Positions 55,601-63,723 of a DNA stretch of 64,000 nucleotides are shown here, one piece after another; position 1 is the first letter of the stretch, and each line of letters starts with the position of its first letter. The notes beneath the pieces are model-generated. The model was not told the origin of the DNA. It did no database searches and saw nothing but the letters and a program-made list of their open reading frames with translations. The position numbers were made by a program, and so were the translations under genes. The stretch comes from Methylobacterium isbiliense. Lineage in GTDB: Bacteria > Pseudomonadota > Alphaproteobacteria > Rhizobiales > Beijerinckiaceae. The stretch is from NCBI RefSeq assembly GCF_022179325.1, contig NZ_BPQQ01000010.1:62001-126000 (forward strand), written 5' to 3'.

Positions 55601-57989
55601 CGACATCACCGAGCAGAAGCGCAATGCCGCGCGCTTCCAGGGCGTGTTCAACTCGGACCTGATGGGCTTCACCATCTTCGACCTCGCCACGGGCCGCACC
55701 CTCGCCATCAACGACCGCTTCCTGGCCATGACCGGGCACAGCCGCGAGGAGTTCGAGCAGGGCCGCTGGAACTGGCGCGACCTCACGCCTCCCGAGGATC
55801 TGGAGAAGGACGAGCGGGCCATCGCCCAGGCCCGCACGCGGGGCTGGTGGGACTCCTACGAGAAGACCTACCGGCTGCGGGATGGGCGGGAGCTGCCGGT
55901 GCAGATCGCCTCCGCGGCGCTCCCGGGCGAGCCCGGCCGGGTCGTGGTCTCGGTGGAGGACATCAGCGCGCGCCGCGCCGCCGCGCGGGCGCTGCGCGAG
56001 AGCGAGGCGCGCTTCCGCACCCTCGCCGACGCGATGCCGCAACTCGTCTGGACGGCCGAGCCGGACGGCCGCGTGGACTATTACAACGCGCGGCGGGAGG
56101 AGTATGCCGGGCTGAAGGAGGTGGCGCCGGGCCGCTGGGACTGGGAGGGGATCGTCCACCCGGACGACCGCGCGCGCACGCTCGACGCATGGCAGCGGGC
56201 GGCGGCGGGTGCCGAGACCTACACCTGCGAGCATCGGCTCGCCCGCCCGGACGGCAGCTTCGGCTGGCACGTCAGCCGCGCGACGGCCGCGCGGGCCGCG
56301 GACGGGAGCGTGCTGAAATGGTACGGCACCGCCACCGACATCGCCGATCTCAAGGCGGCGGAGGCGGCGCTCCAGGCGCTGAACGCCGATCTGGAGCGCG
56401 CGGTGGGCGAGCGCACCCGCGAGCGCGACCGGATCTGGCGCACCAGCCAGGACGCCTTCGTGGTGACCGATCCGGAGGGGCGTTATCTCGGCGTCAGCCC
56501 CGCCTGGGAGCGGCTGCTCGGCTGGAGCACCGCCGAGGTGCTGCACAAGCCCGTGATCCAGTTCGTTCACCCGGACGATGCCGCCGCCACGCGAGGCGCG
56601 CTCGGCCGCCTCGGGCGCGGCGAGATCGTCCACCGCTTCGAGAATCGCTTCCGGTCGCGCGCCGGGGAGTATCGCTGGCTCGCGTGGTCGGCGGTCCCGG
56701 AGGATGGCCTGATCTACGCGGTCGCCCGCGACGTCACCGACGAGAAGGCGCGGACCGAGGAGATCGCCGCCGCCAACCGCCAGCTGCTGGCGCAGATCGC
56801 GGAGCGCGAGCGGGTGGAGGAGACCCTGCGGCGCGTGCAGCGGCTCGACGCCGTCGGCCAGCTCACCGCAGGGGTGGCGCACGACTTCAACAACCTGCTC
56901 ACCGTGGTGCTCGGCAACATCGCCTTCGTGGAGCGCGCCGTCGGCGCGGCGGGCCTCGACGGCCGGATCCTCGACCGGCTCGGCTACATGCGCGCGGCCG
57001 CGCAGCGGGGCGCCACGCTCACCGCGCAGCTCCTCGCCTTCTCCCGGCGCCAGCGGCTGGAGGCCAAGACGGTCGACCTCAACGAGACCGTCTCGGGGAT
57101 GCGCGACCTGCTGCACAGCTCGATGAGCGGCGCGGTCCACCTGACGACGGTGCTGCAGCCCGACCTCTGGCCCGCCCTGGTCGATCCGACCCAGATCGAG
57201 CTCGTGATCCTGAACCTCGCGATCAATGCGCGCGACGCGATGGAGGTGGGGGGATCCCTCGCGGTCGAAACCGCCAACGTGGTGCTGGGGCCGCCGCAGG
57301 CGCCCGAGGAGCCGCAGGCGGGCGAGTACGTGATGATCGCGGTCGCCGACACCGGCACCGGCATGACGCCCGAGGTGCTGGCCAAGGCCTTCGAGCCGTT
57401 CTTCACCACCAAGGGCGTCGGCAAGGGCTCGGGGCTGGGGCTCGCGCAGGTCTACGGCTTCGCCAAGCAGTCGGGCGGCGGCGTGAAGATCGACACCCGG
57501 CTCGGCCAGGGCACGACGATCCGGGTCTTCCTGCCCCGCGCGGCCGAGCCGGCCCCGGCGGCGGATGCCGCCGCGCCCCCTCCGGACCCCCTCCCCTTCG
57601 CGGCGGCCACGCCCCGCGTCCTTCTGGTGGACGACGACACCGCGGTGCGTGAGGTGACGGCGACGCTGCTCGCCGAACTCGGCTGCGAGGTGGCGGAGGC
57701 CGGGAGCGGCGGCGCAGCCCTCGATCTCCTCGCCCGCGACCCGGAGCCGGTCGATCTCCTCCTCGTCGATTTCGCGATGCCCGGCATGAACGGGGCCGAG
57801 GTCGCGCGCGAGGCCGCGCAGCGCCGGCCGGGGCTGCCGATCCTGTTCATGACCGGCTACGCCGACCTCTCGGCCCTCAGCGGCGTCGGCGAGGAGCGGA
57901 TCATCCAGAAGCCGTTCCGCGACGGCGAACTCGCCGCCAAGGTCCGGCGGGTGCTGCGGCTCGGCGAGGCGGCAGGACAGCTATCCTGA
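52608..57989 (+). CDS. Giant hybrid histidine kinase with two kinase cores and two receivers
   Basis: A 1793-residue cytoplasmic sensor. Order: PAS-like domain (about 55-165), GAF (about 180-335), first HisKA with H359 and ATPase domain (about 345-590), receiver with D678, then five PAS domains (about 755-1390, several with the VHPDDR ending of PAS fold 3), a second HisKA with H1425 (AHDFNNLLTVVLGN, the HWE-free hybrid type), a second ATPase domain and a terminal receiver with D1721. No membrane helix is seen. It may sense redox, light or ligand; the partner is unknown. Confidence 0.9.
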   Translation: MNASTAVGPDPLSSPDFLAGGGEMGARMRAFAWDRTALGPPESWPQSLKVVTRILLTSRYAMWMAYGQDLTFFCNDAYLPTLGVKEAWALGSPSTAVWAEIWPDIGPRIDRVLRTGEATWDEGLLLFLERSGAPEETYHTFSYSPVPGDAGGVAGMLCVVTEETERVIGERRLKTLRDLASHLAGARTSQEVAAATGRSLDANRRDLPFALTYLFDVNGRAAHPVGGAAEAPAMDPGGRGGLDAAARAILEGSAAVRITDLAAQWDGPVPHGEWDRAPGQALVVPVSLQGEARPAGFLVAGLNPYRPLDAAYTDFIGLVAGQVAASFAGARAYEAERQRAEALAEIDRAKTQFFSNISHEFRTPLTLMLGTLEESLAAGAGLPAAERARVAVVHRNGLRLLKLVNALLEFSRIEAGRIQAVFEPTDLPALTAEIASSFRSATDRAGLALVIDLPPVPLTAYVDRGLWETIVLNLVSNAFKFTPSGEIRVAARRGADGACVEISVADTGIGIPAAELPRLFERFHRVEGAQGRSFEGSGIGLALVDELVRLHGGSVGVTSEPGRGSTFTVRLPMGDAHLPPEQVRHAAREGGGGLQARAFVEEALQWLPEAGLPRDGAADPVPGERAVGRVLLADDNADMRAYVERLLAGRGLAVETAANGAAALAAIRRHPPDLVLSDVMMPVLDGFGLLRALRDDPALSEIPVILLSARAGEEARVEGIDAGADDYLTKPFSARELLARVTTNLGLARARREARAALAESEERFRQLAEAIDAVFYVADVVDNRLLYLSPAYEAIWQRPAADLLADPARFLDAVHPDDRARVAAQAPHRATSEAVETEYRIVRPDGAVRIIRHRAFPVPSSGGRRAVGLAEDVTGQRKADLQLRERSELLRVAQEAGSVGAFEWYPETGRFVVSDVYRRLWGLPPDAAVTADMLLARVHPDDRARSAVARLPTHDNPLEYAEYRMRRFDTGEERWLARRGEIMRVGDGPRRFVGVAFDITEQKRNAARFQGVFNSDLMGFTIFDLATGRTLAINDRFLAMTGHSREEFEQGRWNWRDLTPPEDLEKDERAIAQARTRGWWDSYEKTYRLRDGRELPVQIASAALPGEPGRVVVSVEDISARRAAARALRESEARFRTLADAMPQLVWTAEPDGRVDYYNARREEYAGLKEVAPGRWDWEGIVHPDDRARTLDAWQRAAAGAETYTCEHRLARPDGSFGWHVSRATAARAADGSVLKWYGTATDIADLKAAEAALQALNADLERAVGERTRERDRIWRTSQDAFVVTDPEGRYLGVSPAWERLLGWSTAEVLHKPVIQFVHPDDAAATRGALGRLGRGEIVHRFENRFRSRAGEYRWLAWSAVPEDGLIYAVARDVTDEKARTEEIAAANRQLLAQIAERERVEETLRRVQRLDAVGQLTAGVAHDFNNLLTVVLGNIAFVERAVGAAGLDGRILDRLGYMRAAAQRGATLTAQLLAFSRRQRLEAKTVDLNETVSGMRDLLHSSMSGAVHLTTVLQPDLWPALVDPTQIELVILNLAINARDAMEVGGSLAVETANVVLGPPQAPEEPQAGEYVMIAVADTGTGMTPEVLAKAFEPFFTTKGVGKGSGLGLAQVYGFAKQSGGGVKIDTRLGQGTTIRVFLPRAAEPAPAADAAAPPPDPLPFAAATPRVLLVDDDTAVREVTATLLAELGCEVAEAGSGGAALDLLARDPEPVDLLLVDFAMPGMNGAEVAREAAQRRPGLPILFMTGYADLSALSGVGEERIIQKPFRDGELAAKVRRVLRLGEAAGQLS

Positions 57990-58257
57990 TCGGCAACCCA
58001 GAAGCTGGGTTAAGGCTCTTACTACCTCATTCCGTCGCACAGTTTAAGTTGAGACTATTATCTCAACAGCGAACAAAATAATTATTCTTCTATAACAAAG
58101 AATCAGAACGATGTGTTTTATGTTTGTTTGAAAGAATTTTAAGATCTATGTATAAATCGGCAGAACTGCTACTGTGAATATTGGTTTGTTCACTTCAGAT
58201 CAAATATATTATATTTCTAGCTTCTTGTGTACAGACTTTCTTATAATATGTCTGATA

Positions 58258-58356
58258 CCACATCCGCTTGATCCCTTCGGGATGGCGGATGTGGGCTTCG
58301 CTCAGTCCGCGCGCGGGCTTGCTGATTCCGTCTCCACTTTGATCGAGCGGAGACGG
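58258..58356 (+). repeat. Intergenic palindromic element, copy 2
   Basis: Hairpin CCACATCCGC/GCGGATGTGG (58258-58267, 58285-58294) with an inner GATCCC-TTC-GGGATG, core GGCTTCGCTCAG, a GCGCGCGGG tract, CTGA, and hairpin CCGTCTCC/GGAGACGG (58328-58335, 58349-58356). Order and core match copy 1 at 30.8 kb read on the minus strand. Confidence 0.75.
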
Positions 58357-58386
58357 TATGACTGATCGTTTCATGATGTTAGATTT

Positions 58387-58470
58387 GAGCTTCGCTCAGA
58401 TTTTCCGAACCTTCGACTCCGCCGCGCTGGCTTGCTGATACAGCCTTCGCCCTAAACGAGCGGAGGCTGT
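58387..58470 (+). repeat. Intergenic palindromic element, copy 3 (first hairpin lost)
   Basis: Shares GCTTCGCTCAG (58389-58399), GGCTTGCTGAT (58429-58439) and GAGCGGAG (58458-58465) with copy 2, the last two at a constant 113-bp shift. It ends in the hairpin ACAGCCT/AGGCTGT (58440-58446, 58464-58470), where the stem sequence differs from copy 2 but pairing is kept. Confidence 0.7.
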
Positions 58471-58477
58471 GTTGAAC

Positions 58478-60166
58478 TCAGATAAAGCTGTTTGCGATCC
58501 ATTCGTGCTCAAAAGTCTCCTGCTTGCTCTTGAGTACGTTCTTCTGGTAATCCTTCTGGACTACCTTTGTCATCCCTTTTACCCAATTTGCATCCTTTAA
58601 CTTTCTTCTATAATCAAAATTTGCCTCTTCTTCAGAAAATTTGGTTTCCATATTTATATCAATAATAATTCCAGCTATCCGGCCAGAAAAAATCCTCGAA
58701 AAGCGGGCTGCAAGCGCTTCGTCACGCATGTACTTCGACGGATTATTAGTTATTTTTGAGAATGCAGGATCTTCTGACAAGACTTCCTTCAGCATATACA
58801 TAAGCATATAGCGCGTCAATCGATATTTCGCCAGGACTTCACTCTTAAAGCCCGACAGCTGCCCTTTTATTGCGTCATCAATTATGCTAAGCATAACGAT
58901 ACGATCAGCGGTGACGTGTGGTTTTCCGAAAAGTGTGCCATGTTTATCTTCGAAAACCTCGTACTTTCTATGAGTTCCCCAAGGCTCACCGAGGTCAAAA
59001 GCCATCATGTAAAGACCAGCTTCCTCGTTCGAAATCGAACGTCCTGGAGGCGGAGTTTCTCCCCGCTTGATTTCATAGCTAAAACGTCCTTTGTAATTCT
59101 GCACAAATTCCTTCTGCAAACGAATTTGTATAGCATCATTCGATTTGAAATCGCGCGATCTTACACCGTTCTGATTGTTTGAATATTCGGTTATCTGCTG
59201 AGATTCGGCCGATGATGGGTCCATTTGGATAAATTTCGTAAGTAACTTCAGCTGATCTGTAATGTGTGATCGATTCTTGTGTAGGGATGTGACGCTTTGG
59301 CATCCATTTACAACGTAGTAGCCGCCAATCTCAATTTTGTCTGATGTAACCTCAAGATGTTTTGCAATTACTGTAATTCCATTATGAAACAACGGACAGT
59401 GTTTGTGTGTACTCTTTCGCTTGATGCTTTTCTCTAAATCTTTATTGACACTTGTCCGGCCTAGTGGGCCACGCACGTTATAGGTGAAAAGTGATTGGTC
59501 CTCTATTCCATCAAGCTTAACTAATTCTGCCGCCCTGACCGGAGCTATGACCGCTCTTACGCCATCTTCCACCACATGTTCGGCACAACTTACGCCAAAT
59601 ACATCGAATGAAACAATTTTTTGTTTTGGTAGATCACGTTCGTCAGATATGTAGTTTGAAGTGAGCCATTTCTTTCCAATAAAAGTGATCTCGTCGCCAT
59701 GTTGATCCAGAAAATCAATACCATTCTGATCGAGGTCAATATTTGTTATAAATTCTCCCCTAACGTCATACGAAAGTATCTTCTCAAGCAAGCCTGAGTC
59801 TCGAATGAGCCGAGCAACGTTTGTTCCAGACGCCGTGTTCATGAGATGCGTTGCTGACTCAACCGTTTGAAATTGCTTCAACGTACCAAGGAAGGCGCGT
59901 AGCGAAGAGTCGCCAACTGTTGAATTTGAGCGGTGCGAAAGTTTTGACTGAAATATAACAATAGTTTGATTATGATCATTGATGAAAATGCCGTCGACAC
60001 CCTTGTCGCCCGGCTCATCACAGACCGCGTCGGTTGCTTCAACTTCGTCAAGACGATAATATTGTTCAAGATACCAAATCAGAAACGATGCACTCTCGCT
60101 TCGTTCTGTGGCCAAATGCTCACGAAAATTGTCAAGCAGGGCTGGATAATCAACATCGATAATCAT
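58478..60166 (-). CDS. AIPR-family abortive infection phage-defence protein
   Basis: A 562-residue protein of the AIPR (abortive infection phage resistance) family. N-terminal region has a PD-(D/E)XK-like core: GDKGVDGI with D58, and FQSK with Q73 and K75. The AIPR body has HNGITVIA, VVNGCQSVTSL and SNNQNGVRSRDFKSND. The ATG at 60166 has AGGTG six to seven bases upstream; ATGs at 60208, 60283 and 60319 extend the frame by up to 51 residues but lack such a site. The gene is AT-rich with codon use unlike every neighbour, a clear sign of transfer. Likely kills or arrests the cell on phage infection. Confidence 0.85.
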   Translation of the reverse strand: MIIDVDYPALLDNFREHLATERSESASFLIWYLEQYYRLDEVEATDAVCDEPGDKGVDGIFINDHNQTIVIFQSKLSHRSNSTVGDSSLRAFLGTLKQFQTVESATHLMNTASGTNVARLIRDSGLLEKILSYDVRGEFITNIDLDQNGIDFLDQHGDEITFIGKKWLTSNYISDERDLPKQKIVSFDVFGVSCAEHVVEDGVRAVIAPVRAAELVKLDGIEDQSLFTYNVRGPLGRTSVNKDLEKSIKRKSTHKHCPLFHNGITVIAKHLEVTSDKIEIGGYYVVNGCQSVTSLHKNRSHITDQLKLLTKFIQMDPSSAESQQITEYSNNQNGVRSRDFKSNDAIQIRLQKEFVQNYKGRFSYEIKRGETPPPGRSISNEEAGLYMMAFDLGEPWGTHRKYEVFEDKHGTLFGKPHVTADRIVMLSIIDDAIKGQLSGFKSEVLAKYRLTRYMLMYMLKEVLSEDPAFSKITNNPSKYMRDEALAARFSRIFSGRIAGIIIDINMETKFSEEEANFDYRRKLKDANWVKGMTKVVQKDYQKNVLKSKQETFEHEWIANSFI

Positions 60167-60381
60167 CTCAACACCTAGAGATCGCTTCTCGTCGGCTGCG
60201 TTTGCCATATAATCATAGATCCCGGCAAGGCCCGAAATGGCTGCCTCCTCTAGTTTTTGCAATATGATAATATATTTATGCATCTCAAATTTAATCGCAA
60301 GATCTGACAATCTGCACATCTATGGCGACCGATAGTACTAAATAACCGGAGGTTCTTTGCGCAGAAGCGCATGTGGTTTTT

Positions 60382-60414
60382 CTTGGAGGCCCACGCGCGG
60401 CATGAGCCTCCAAG
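60382..60414. repeat. Inverted repeat at the right edge of the foreign islet
   Basis: CTTGGAGGC (60382-60390) and GCCTCCAAG (60406-60414) form a perfect nine-base stem with a 15-base loop. It lies where AT-rich DNA returns to host composition, 38 bp after the malate synthase stop. No T-tract follows on either strand, so it is not a standard terminator. Confidence 0.6.
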
Positions 60415-60451
60415 GGCGAATGAGGTCGTCCGGACGAGGATTAGCCGCGCC

Positions 60452-62650
60452 CTACGCGGTCGCGCCCTCGCGGGCCTTCTCGGTCGGGGCGCCGGCGGCC
60501 TTGGCCTCGCGGCGGCGGGCATGGAGGACCCACTCGGTGTAGCCGTTCGGCTGCGCCCGCCCCTTGAACACGAGATCGCAGGCGGCCTGGAAGGCCGGGC
60601 CGTCGAAGTCGGGCGCCATCGGCCGGTAGAGCGGATCGCCCGCGTTCTGGCGGTCCACCACCTTCGCCATGCGCTTCATCGTCTCCATCACCTGCTCCTC
60701 GCCGACGACGCCGTGGTGGAGCCAGTTGGCGATGTGCTGCGAGGAGATGCGCAGGGTGGCGCGGTCCTCCATCAGGCCGACATCGTGGATGTCCGGCACC
60801 TTGGAGCAGCCGACGCCCTGGTCGATCCAGCGCACCACGTAGCCCAGGATGCTCTGGGCGTTGTTGTCGATCTCCTGCTGCACGTCATCGGGCGCGAAGT
60901 TCGAGCGGGCGAGCGGGATCTGCAGGATCTCGTGCAGCGCCGAGCGCGGCCGGCGCGCCAGCTCCTCCTGCCGGGCCTTCACGTCGGTCTCGTGGTAGTG
61001 CAGCGCGTGGAGCGTCGCGGCGGTGGGCGAGGGCACCCAGGCGGTGCTGGCGCCGGCCTTCGGATGGACGCCCTTCTGCATCAGCATGTCGGCCATCGCG
61101 TCGGGAGCGGCCCACATGCCCTTGCCGATCTGCGCCCGGCCGAGCAGGCCGCAGGCGAGCCCGACATCGACGTTGTTCTCCTCGTAGCCCTTGATCCAGG
61201 GCGTCGCCTTCATGTCGTTCTTGCGGATGACCGGGCCGGCCTCCATGGCAGTGTGGATCTCGTCGCCGGTGCGGTCGAGGAAGCCGGTGTTGATGAACAC
61301 CACGCGCTCGTCCGCCGCCTTGATGCAGGCCGCGAGGTTCACGGTGGTGCGGCGCTCCTCGTCCATGATGCCCATCTTGAGCGTGTTGCGCTCCAGGCCG
61401 AGCATCGCCTCGACGCGGCCGAACAGCTCCACCGCGAAGGCGACCTCCTCCGGCCCGTGCATCTTGGGCTTGACGATGTAGACCGAGCCCTTGCGGCTGT
61501 TGCGGATGCCGGACTCGCTGCGCAGGTCGTGGATCGCGATCATCGCCGAGACGGCGGCGTCGAGGATGCCCTCCGGCACCTCCTGGCCCTCCGCATCGAG
61601 CACCGCGTCGGTGAACATGTGGTGGCCGACGTTGCGCACCAGCATCAGGGAGCGGCCCGGCACCGTCACCTCGCCGCCGTTCGGGGCGGTGTAGTGCCGG
61701 TCGGGGTTGAGGCGGCGCTCCATCGTCCGGCCGTCCTTCTGGAAGGTGGCCGTGAGGCTGCCGTTCATCAGGCCGAGCCAGTTGCGGTAGACTTCGACCT
61801 TGTCGTCCGCGTCCACCGCCGCGACGGAGTCCTCTAGGTCCATGATGGTCGAGATCGCCGATTCGATCACGATGTCGGCGACGCCCGAGGCGTCGAAGCG
61901 GCCGATGCGGTGGGTGCGGTCGAGGACGATCTCGATGTGCAGGCCGTTGTGGCGCAGCAGCAGCGCCGAGGGCATGCTCGCCCGGCCGCGATAGCCGCGG
62001 AACATGTCGGGCCGCGCGAGCGGGATGGTCTCGCCGGTGTTCATGTTGCCGACGAGGCCGCCCTCCTCCACCGCGTAGGTGACGACGTCGGCGTGGCGCC
62101 CGCCCGCGAGCGGCACGGTGCGGTCGAGGAAGGCGCGCGCCCGGGTCACGACCCGCGCCCCGCGGGTGCGGTTGTAGCCCCCGCCGCGCGTCGCCCCACC
62201 CTCCTCCGAGATCGCGTCGGTGCCGTAATAGGCGTCGTAGAGCGATCCCCAGCGGGCATTGGCGGCGTTGAGCGCGTAGCGGGCGTTCGACACCGGAACC
62301 ACGAGCTGGGGACCCGCGATCACCGCGATCTCGTCGTCCACGTTCTCGGTCCGGGCCTTCACCGGCCCCGGATCGGGCAGCAGGTAGCCGATCTCGCGCA
62401 GGAACGCCTCGTAGCCGGCTGCGTCGTGCGGCTTGCCGGCCCGCTCGCGGTGCCAGGCGTCGATGCGGTCCTGCAGCGCGTCGCGCTTGGCCAGCAGCGC
62501 ACGGTTCTTCGGCGTCAGGTCGCGCAGGATCGCCGCGAGCCCGCCCCAGAACACCTCCGGCGAGACGCCCGTTCCCGGCAGCGCCTCCGACACGACGAAG
62601 TCGTGCAGCACCGGCGCCACCTTCAAACCGCTGACCGTCTGTCGATCCAT
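60452..62650 (-). CDS. glcB: Malate synthase G
   Basis: A 732-residue single-chain enzyme condensing glyoxylate with acetyl-CoA to malate. Diagnostic strings: [20 protein letters not shown] (metal and catalytic region), [35 protein letters not shown] and [20 protein letters not shown]. Three ATGs in a row occur; 62650 is eight bases after GGGAG. No isocitrate lyase is nearby. In methylotroph-like hosts it would remove glyoxylate from the ethylmalonyl-CoA route or from glycolate. Confidence 0.96.
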   Translation of the reverse strand: MDRQTVSGLKVAPVLHDFVVSEALPGTGVSPEVFWGGLAAILRDLTPKNRALLAKRDALQDRIDAWHRERAGKPHDAAGYEAFLREIGYLLPDPGPVKARTENVDDEIAVIAGPQLVVPVSNARYALNAANARWGSLYDAYYGTDAISEEGGATRGGGYNRTRGARVVTRARAFLDRTVPLAGGRHADVVTYAVEEGGLVGNMNTGETIPLARPDMFRGYRGRASMPSALLLRHNGLHIEIVLDRTHRIGRFDASGVADIVIESAISTIMDLEDSVAAVDADDKVEVYRNWLGLMNGSLTATFQKDGRTMERRLNPDRHYTAPNGGEVTVPGRSLMLVRNVGHHMFTDAVLDAEGQEVPEGILDAAVSAMIAIHDLRSESGIRNSRKGSVYIVKPKMHGPEEVAFAVELFGRVEAMLGLERNTLKMGIMDEERRTTVNLAACIKAADERVVFINTGFLDRTGDEIHTAMEAGPVIRKNDMKATPWIKGYEENNVDVGLACGLLGRAQIGKGMWAAPDAMADMLMQKGVHPKAGASTAWVPSPTAATLHALHYHETDVKARQEELARRPRSALHEILQIPLARSNFAPDDVQQEIDNNAQSILGYVVRWIDQGVGCSKVPDIHDVGLMEDRATLRISSQHIANWLHHGVVGEEQVMETMKRMAKVVDRQNAGDPLYRPMAPDFDGPAFQAACDLVFKGRAQPNGYTEWVLHARRREAKAAGAPTEKAREGATA

Positions 62651-62949
62651 CATCATCACTCCCGGCGGCGGGCCCGTCACGCGCGCCGCGCGCGCTCCTT
62701 AACAGGCAAGAATGGGGTCAGAAAGCCGCCCTGAGCGCGGGCGCGGCCCGCCCCGCCGGATCCGTGACGCCGCGTGCGGCGTTACGATCGTGCGCGGACG
62801 GGATGAGGAAACGTGACCAAAACGTAATCCTCCTGAGGGCGCAAAAGGCCGAGATCCGGCGCTTGCGCCCCGTGACAAACAGGGCAGTGCCACCCATCTG
62901 GAGACCGCCGGAGGGTGACACCTCAGGCACCGACGAGGAGTACGACTCC

Positions 62950-63666
62950 ATGAACAGCGAAGAACGCGACGTCATCAACGGCATTTTCCAGCGTCTGGAG
63001 CAGGCCGCGCAGCAGCCCCGCGATGCCGACGCGGAGCGCTTCATCGCCGACAAGATCCGGGCGCAGCCCTACGCGCCCTACGCGATGGCGCAGCTGATCT
63101 ACGTGCAGGAGGAGGCGATCAAGAGCCTCAACCAGCAACTGGAGCAGGCCCGTGCCGAGTTCCAGCGCGGTCAGGGCGCCGGTCAGGGCTCGGGCGGCGG
63201 CTTCTTCTCCAGCATCTTCGGCGGCGGCTCGCGCCAGGAGCCCCCGCTGCGTCAGGGTGCCTGGGGCGGCCAGCAGCCCGGTTACGGCCAGCAGCCCGGC
63301 TACGGACAGCAGCCCGGCTACGGACAGCCCCCGGGCTACGGCCAGCCGGGCTTCGGCGGGCCGCAGCAGGGCGGGCCGTGGGCGGGCCAGCAGGCGCCGC
63401 AGCGCGGCGGCTTCCTGGCCTCCGCTCTGCCGATGGCGGCGGGCGCGGCCGGCGGCATGCTGCTCGGCAGCGCGCTCGCCAACGCCTTCAGCGGCGGTCA
63501 CTCGACGCTGGGCAGCCTCGGCGCGGCGCCGGCCGCGGCCGATCCGGGAGCCCTCGGCGGCAGCCAGGATTTCGGGTCCGCCCTCGGCGGCGGTGATGCG
63601 GGCTTCCAGGACGCCTCGTTCGACGACGGCGACATGGGCGGCGGCGGGGACGACGACTGGGTCTGA
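62950..63666 (+). CDS. DUF2076-family protein
   Basis: A 238-residue protein. Residues 1-85 are the conserved helical region (EERDVINGIFQRLEQAAQQP, YAPYAMAQLIYVQEEAIKSL); the middle is a Gly/Gln/Pro/Tyr-rich repeat tract; then a Gly/Ala hydrophobic stretch and an acidic Asp/Gly tail ending DDDWV. This layout is typical of the family, whose function is unknown. GAGGAG lies about ten bases before the ATG. Confidence 0.88.
   Translation: MNSEERDVINGIFQRLEQAAQQPRDADAERFIADKIRAQPYAPYAMAQLIYVQEEAIKSLNQQLEQARAEFQRGQGAGQGSGGGFFSSIFGGGSRQEPPLRQGAWGGQQPGYGQQPGYGQQPGYGQPPGYGQPGFGGPQQGGPWAGQQAPQRGGFLASALPMAAGAAGGMLLGSALANAFSGGHSTLGSLGAAPAAADPGALGGSQDFGSALGGGDAGFQDASFDDGDMGGGGDDDWV
63271..63342 (+). repeat. 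Four 18-bp coding repeats (QQPGYG)
   Basis: Four tandem 18-bp units encoding QQPGYG (the fourth QPPGYG) inside the DUF2076 gene; units two and three are identical. Confidence 0.9.
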
Positions 63667-63723
63667 TCCCGTCGGCCCTGGACCCAACGGCCCCGCCGCG
63701 GCGACGCGGCGGGGCGCGTCGCG

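Larger units (their letters stand above)
57990..58477. other. 488-bp AT-rich spacer at the left edge of the foreign islet
   Basis: Composition changes sharply right after the kinase stop. It holds hairpins AACCCAG-AAG-CTGGGTT (57995-58011) and GTTGAGA/TCTCAAC (58048-58067), a strongly AT-rich stretch to about 58255 without a gene, and two copies of the intergenic palindromic element. The left border of the inserted DNA is therefore close to 57990-58020. Confidence 0.75.

Noticed and set aside
53925-57140. A 1071-codon minus-strand open frame
   Set aside because: It is antisense to the hybrid kinase whose catalytic motifs are all on the plus strand.
58174-58365. A 63-codon ORF in the AT-rich spacer
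   Set aside because: Its second half is a translation of the palindromic element and it has no good start signal; treated as noncoding.
60382-60414. Terminator for malate synthase
   Set aside because: The stem is perfect, but the minus-strand sequence after it is A-rich rather than T-rich.
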